Shown piece after piece: positions 52,647 to 55,362 of a DNA stretch of 55,362 nt (its first letter is position 1; each line of letters starts with the position of its first letter). The position numbers and the translations under genes were made by a program. Source of the stretch: Macrococcus capreoli (GTDB lineage: Bacteria > Bacillota > Bacilli > Staphylococcales > Staphylococcaceae); the NCBI RefSeq assembly GCF_025628935.1, contig NZ_JAOTIS010000015.1, positions 1 through 55,362 of the forward strand. The letters run 5' to 3'. Below the pieces are notes generated by a model. It did not search any database. It worked only from the letters and a program-made list of their open reading frames with translations, and had not been told where the DNA came from.

Positions 52647-53309
52647 TCAAATAATATCCTCTATTTCTTTTAATGTACGAACTGTGTACGTCGCATCAGA
52701 TGCTTTAAATCCAAAATAACAACTATCGATGCCAGCATTTTTGGCGCCTAAAATATCTGACGTCAGTGTATCACCAATCATTAATACTTCTTGTTGATTA
52801 TCCAGTTGTAACGTATTAAAGCAATGCTCAAAAAATCTGATATCCGGTTTTTCATAACCAATCTCTTCAGAGATAAAATGATGATTAAAATATTCATAAA
52901 TACCAGATGCTTGCATACGTTGTATTTGAGTATGATACACACCATTCGTTGCTGAGCATATGATCATATCTTTTGATTTTAAATACTGCAACAATGCCAG
53001 AGCACCTTCAATCAATACGTGACTATCATTTAATGTTGCTCTGAATATGCGCTCTTTCTCAACACCATCTACCGTTCGTCCTATACTACCAAAGAATTTT
53101 TGGAATCGCGTATCCAACAATTGCTGTCTCGTTATGTTGCCCGCTTCTAAATCCTGCCATAACTTACCATTAATCTGTTGATAGCGCTGTATTAATTCAT
53201 CACTATAGTGCATACGCTCACTCTCAAGCACTTTATTAAAAGCATCTCGCTCACCCGCATTAAAGTCAAGGAGTGTATTATCCAAATCCATCAATATATA
53301 TTTATACAT
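52647..53309 (-). CDS. YjjG-family HAD nucleotidase
   Basis: This 220-aa HAD IA hydrolase has motif I 'LMDLDNTLLDFNAGE', a helical cap, motif II Ser/Thr in 'ICSATNGVYHTQI', motif III Lys in 'IGYEKPDIRFFEH' and motif IV 'MIGDTLTSDILGAKNAG'. These match YjjG-type enzymes, which dephosphorylate non-canonical pyrimidine nucleotides to keep them out of DNA. AGAGG precedes the start. It is a single-gene unit. Confidence 0.92.
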   Translation of the reverse strand: MYKYILMDLDNTLLDFNAGERDAFNKVLESERMHYSDELIQRYQQINGKLWQDLEAGNITRQQLLDTRFQKFFGSIGRTVDGVEKERIFRATLNDSHVLIEGALALLQYLKSKDMIICSATNGVYHTQIQRMQASGIYEYFNHHFISEEIGYEKPDIRFFEHCFNTLQLDNQQEVLMIGDTLTSDILGAKNAGIDSCYFGFKASDATYTVRTLKEIEDII

Positions 53310-53417
53310 TATAGAACCTCTTTTGTTTAATATTTTATTACTGTTATCTATATTATTGCATATAAAGAATGTAAATGATAAGTTGTAGTTAATAATAACT
53401 ACACAGGAGACATCAAA

Positions 53418-53507
53418 ATGTCATCACCTATTTCATTAAGACTCGATGATCATATATTTGTAATCACTCATCTCCATGTAGGCCATAGAAAAGATATTTT
53501 CTATTAA
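53418..53507 (+). CDS. Small ORF, possible ribbon-helix-helix antitoxin remnant
   Basis: A 29-aa frame behind ACAGGAGA starts 'MSSPISLRLDDHIF', which resembles the N-terminal strand of ribbon-helix-helix (CopG/RelB-like) antitoxins. It then ends early ('VGHRKDIFY'). It may be a shortened, decayed antitoxin gene or a small protein in its own right. No toxin gene is adjacent. Confidence 0.3.
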   Translation: MSSPISLRLDDHIFVITHLHVGHRKDIFY

Positions 53508-53532
53508 ATCGATACAACTTAATATCACGAAA

Positions 53533-53575
53533 AATAATGGTGTAGACATATATTGTCTATGCCATTATTTTTTAT
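53533..53575 (+). terminator. Terminator
   Basis: AATAATGG-TG-TAGACA pairs with TGTCTA-TG-CCATTATT and is followed by seven T residues. It ends the transcript of the small ORF. Confidence 0.75.
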
Positions 53576-53716
53576 TGTTTCAAACAATAAATTGCCGCTA
53601 AAAACAACAATTATTAAATGTAAATAAATGAAAATTTTTCTGATGATATGACATATTTTGTCCATGCTATTTTCTATAATGAACTTATTGGATGAAAGGT
53701 GGTGAGATTAAGATAG

Positions 53717-54622
53717 ATGAACCGCGCTCAGCGTCTACTTATCCTATTTAGTAGGTTAACAAAGAATCAGTATGTGAATAAAGAACAAATCGCTCATGAA
53801 TTTAATGTACATCCACGAACGATTCAGCGGGATATAGAAGATATAAGAGAATATTTAAGTGATTCAAATGAACATTTTTATCGTCAGGAGATTATATATG
53901 ATCATTCAAAAAATGCTTATACTATCTCAAAACATAATGAATTGAAAGACAGTTTACCTTTAAGAATGCTTTTATTACAATTGCACTCACTATCACCTAT
54001 TATGCATAAGAGATTATACGACACTCTTAAATCTATCATCAGTGAGAACTATAGTCATGATATTACCTATCTTTCTACCTTATTAAATGATTTTAATATT
54101 GTTGAGAGTAAAACTGAATACCATCTAGTCATTCAGTTACTAGACGCAATAAGGGAGAACAAAGACATTAACATCATTTTAAATAATCGTTTAATCAATA
54201 ATGTGATACCTCTAAAGATAATTTATAGATTTAGAGAGTTTCATTTGATATTCATGCATCAAGATGAAGAAAAATCGATGCCAGTATCACACATCACTTC
54301 AATTCAGGAAGTTCATATTTCCAATTCAAAACGTGATATGACTTCGACATTCGAAATGACAAAAGATGTTTGGCATAAATTAAAAGATGTGTTTGATGTG
54401 ACAATAATTGAGTCCTCTACTGATGAAAGAATGGTGGCTACATTTAACGTGACAAAAGGTGAAATGATTGACGCACTCTATCGATTTAGTCCATATATTC
54501 GTTTAATCCATAGTCCATTTTCCAGTGATTTTTTCAATCATCTACTTCGTCTTAATCAAACCTACTTCACGCAATCTATCATTCAAAGTAAAAAGGAGAA
54601 TATAAATGAAAATTCAAAGTAA
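53717..54622 (+). CDS. DeoR/WYL-type transcriptional regulator
   Basis: This 301-aa protein has an N-terminal HTH_11/DeoR winged helix (about 3-55, 'YVNKEQIAHEFNVHPRTIQRDIEDIREYL') and a degenerate WYL-like domain (about 150-230). The W-Y-L residues are not clearly conserved ('IYRFREFHLIFMHQ'). It overlaps the downstream DUF697 gene by 17 bases and so probably regulates its own operon. GGTGGTGAG lies about 12 bases before the ATG. WYL proteins often respond to nucleic-acid or nucleotide ligands. Confidence 0.85.
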   Translation: MNRAQRLLILFSRLTKNQYVNKEQIAHEFNVHPRTIQRDIEDIREYLSDSNEHFYRQEIIYDHSKNAYTISKHNELKDSLPLRMLLLQLHSLSPIMHKRLYDTLKSIISENYSHDITYLSTLLNDFNIVESKTEYHLVIQLLDAIRENKDINIILNNRLINNVIPLKIIYRFREFHLIFMHQDEEKSMPVSHITSIQEVHISNSKRDMTSTFEMTKDVWHKLKDVFDVTIIESSTDERMVATFNVTKGEMIDALYRFSPYIRLIHSPFSSDFFNHLLRLNQTYFTQSIIQSKKENINENSK

Positions 54623-55082
54623 AGAAGAACTGTTAAGAGCTAAAAAAGCAGCGATGAAAGTTGTTCAACAACGCTCAGCTACTAGTGGTGCAGTTGCGGC
54701 TGTTCCTATTCCAGGTGTAGATGTAGCAACTGATATTGGGTTAATTATGGAACTAGTAGCTAAAATTAATCGTCGTTTCGGACTTACACCAGAAGAAATT
54801 GAGGATTTGGATGCAGATGAGAAACAAAAAATCGTCATTATTGTTACATCAATTGGTAGTAACTTTATCGGTAAAGTCTTAACAAAAGAGTTAGTGGTAC
54901 AAGTTTTGAAAAAGATGGGTGTTAAGGTCACTACAAAACAGGTAGCGAAATATATCCCATTCGCCGGAGCAATTATCGCCGGATCTATTAGTTATGGTGC
55001 AATGTATCAACTAGGTAAAAGTCATGTTGATGAATGCTTCGAAGTTTGCGAACGTATTTTAAAAGAACAAGGAAAATGGTAA
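54606..55082 (+). CDS. DUF697-like membrane-associated protein
   Basis: This 158-aa protein has 'SGAVAAVPIPGVDVATDIGLIMELV' (about 26-50) and 'YIPFAGAIIAGSISYGAMYQLG' (about 118-139), two hydrophobic hairpins as in the DUF697/YcjF-type domain that often accompanies GTPases. Here no GTPase domain is fused. AAAAGGAG precedes the start. It lies between the WYL-like regulator and a DUF4870 protein and should form an operon with both. Confidence 0.8.
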   Translation: MKIQSKEELLRAKKAAMKVVQQRSATSGAVAAVPIPGVDVATDIGLIMELVAKINRRFGLTPEEIEDLDADEKQKIVIIVTSIGSNFIGKVLTKELVVQVLKKMGVKVTTKQVAKYIPFAGAIIAGSISYGAMYQLGKSHVDECFEVCERILKEQGKW

Positions 55083-55115
55083 GAAAAAATAAAATTATAT
55101 TAAGGTGGTAAATTA

Positions 55116-55362
55116 TGAATTTCCTAAACAACTCAAACAATCCTAATGCTTTTCCAAACGTAACAAGTGAAGAAAAAAATATGGCTATGCTAATTTGGAT
55201 CTTAAACTTATTAACAGGTTTCATTGGGCCCCTAATCATATGGATAATGAAAAAAGATGAATCAGCATATATTAATCAACAGGGTAAGAACTATTTAAAC
55301 TTTGCGATTTGTTATACAAGTTATATCATTATTTCATGGATTTTAACTTTAGTACTCATTGG
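55116..55362 (+). CDS. DUF4870 domain protein (partial, cut by window end)
   Basis: The first 82 residues are present. 'SEEKNMAMLIWILNLLTGFIGPLIIW', 'KKDESAYINQQGKNYLNFA' and a second hydrophobic segment are the hallmarks of DUF4870 (TM2-like) membrane proteins. AAGGTGG precedes the ATG. The 3' end is outside the window. The function of the family is not established. Confidence 0.85.

Larger units (their letters stand above)
53310..53716. other. Intergenic region with a small ORF and a terminator
   Basis: These 407 bp hold a 29-codon frame (53418-53507), a hairpin terminator (53533-53575), and an AT-rich leader with AAAGGTGGTGAG before the WYL gene. Confidence 0.5.

Noticed and set aside
54665-55239. 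Minus-strand frames opposite the DUF697 and DUF4870 genes
   Set aside because: They mirror well-supported plus-strand genes with good ribosome-binding sites and family motifs.

Overview
The window is AT-rich DNA from a low-GC Gram-positive bacterium of the family Staphylococcaceae. An agr quorum-sensing locus (agrB-agrD-agrC-agrA) with divergently encoded delta-haemolysin-like peptides, a NorB-type efflux pump, an OhrR/Ohr pair and an Rbf/Rsp-like giant AraC regulator all fit. A complete beta-glucuronide/glucuronate catabolic operon is unusual for Staphylococcus itself, so I favour Macrococcus or a close relative. That genus call is inference. No rRNA, tRNA, CRISPR array, phage or transposase was seen.

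Left part (1-19.7 kb): a hypothetical gene; a TetR-DUF1349 operon divergent from a CocE-type hydrolase; a two-component system (HK 5975-7114, RR 7111-7779) beside a COG4705 membrane protein and a PAP2 phosphatase, with an OmpR-type tandem operator in front of the COG4705 gene; a MarR-ABC exporter operon with a perfect-consensus promoter overlaid by a 14-bp inverted repeat; ohrR/ohr with twin operators; adhE with an exact Rex box and cre-like sites; a secreted VanY-type M15 carboxypeptidase; a stress-type SDR with a sigma-B-like promoter; a DadA-type FAD oxidoreductase; and a short YhgE/Pip membrane protein.

agr region (19.7-23.2 kb): two 24-25 aa phenol-soluble-modulin-like peptides, too short for usual ORF calling, lie on the minus strand immediately divergent from agrB. 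Their transcript would end at a strong hairpin at 19764-19806, which matches the layout of RNAIII/hld. agrD encodes a 46-aa precursor with a predicted Cys25-Tyr-Phe-Tyr-Phe29 thiolactone ring.

Middle (23.2-28.5 kb): an ABC-2 transporter pair, an ArcD-like antiporter, a stretch of decayed genes, and an LPDSG-anchored coiled-coil surface protein.

Uronate locus (28.5-43.3 kb): kdgA-kdgK-GPH symporter-uxaC-uxuA-uxuB(SDR)-uidA on the minus strand cover uptake and hydrolysis of glucuronides and conversion of glucuronate to pyruvate plus glyceraldehyde 3-phosphate. An AraC regulator lies upstream, with a divergent HAD-GH3 operon and a second, giant AraC regulator beyond it. The kdgA promoter region carries three AGTTTGTGAAA boxes spaced 108 and 104 bp apart.

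Right part (43.4-55.4 kb): an M20 amidohydrolase-NorB operon; a DMT exporter divergent from an XRE-cupin regulator; SelO; a tandem 122-bp structured repeat, related to an inverted single copy after agrA; an HSL-type esterase; a YibE/F pair; a YjjG-type nucleotidase; and a WYL-DUF697-DUF4870 cluster cut by the window end.
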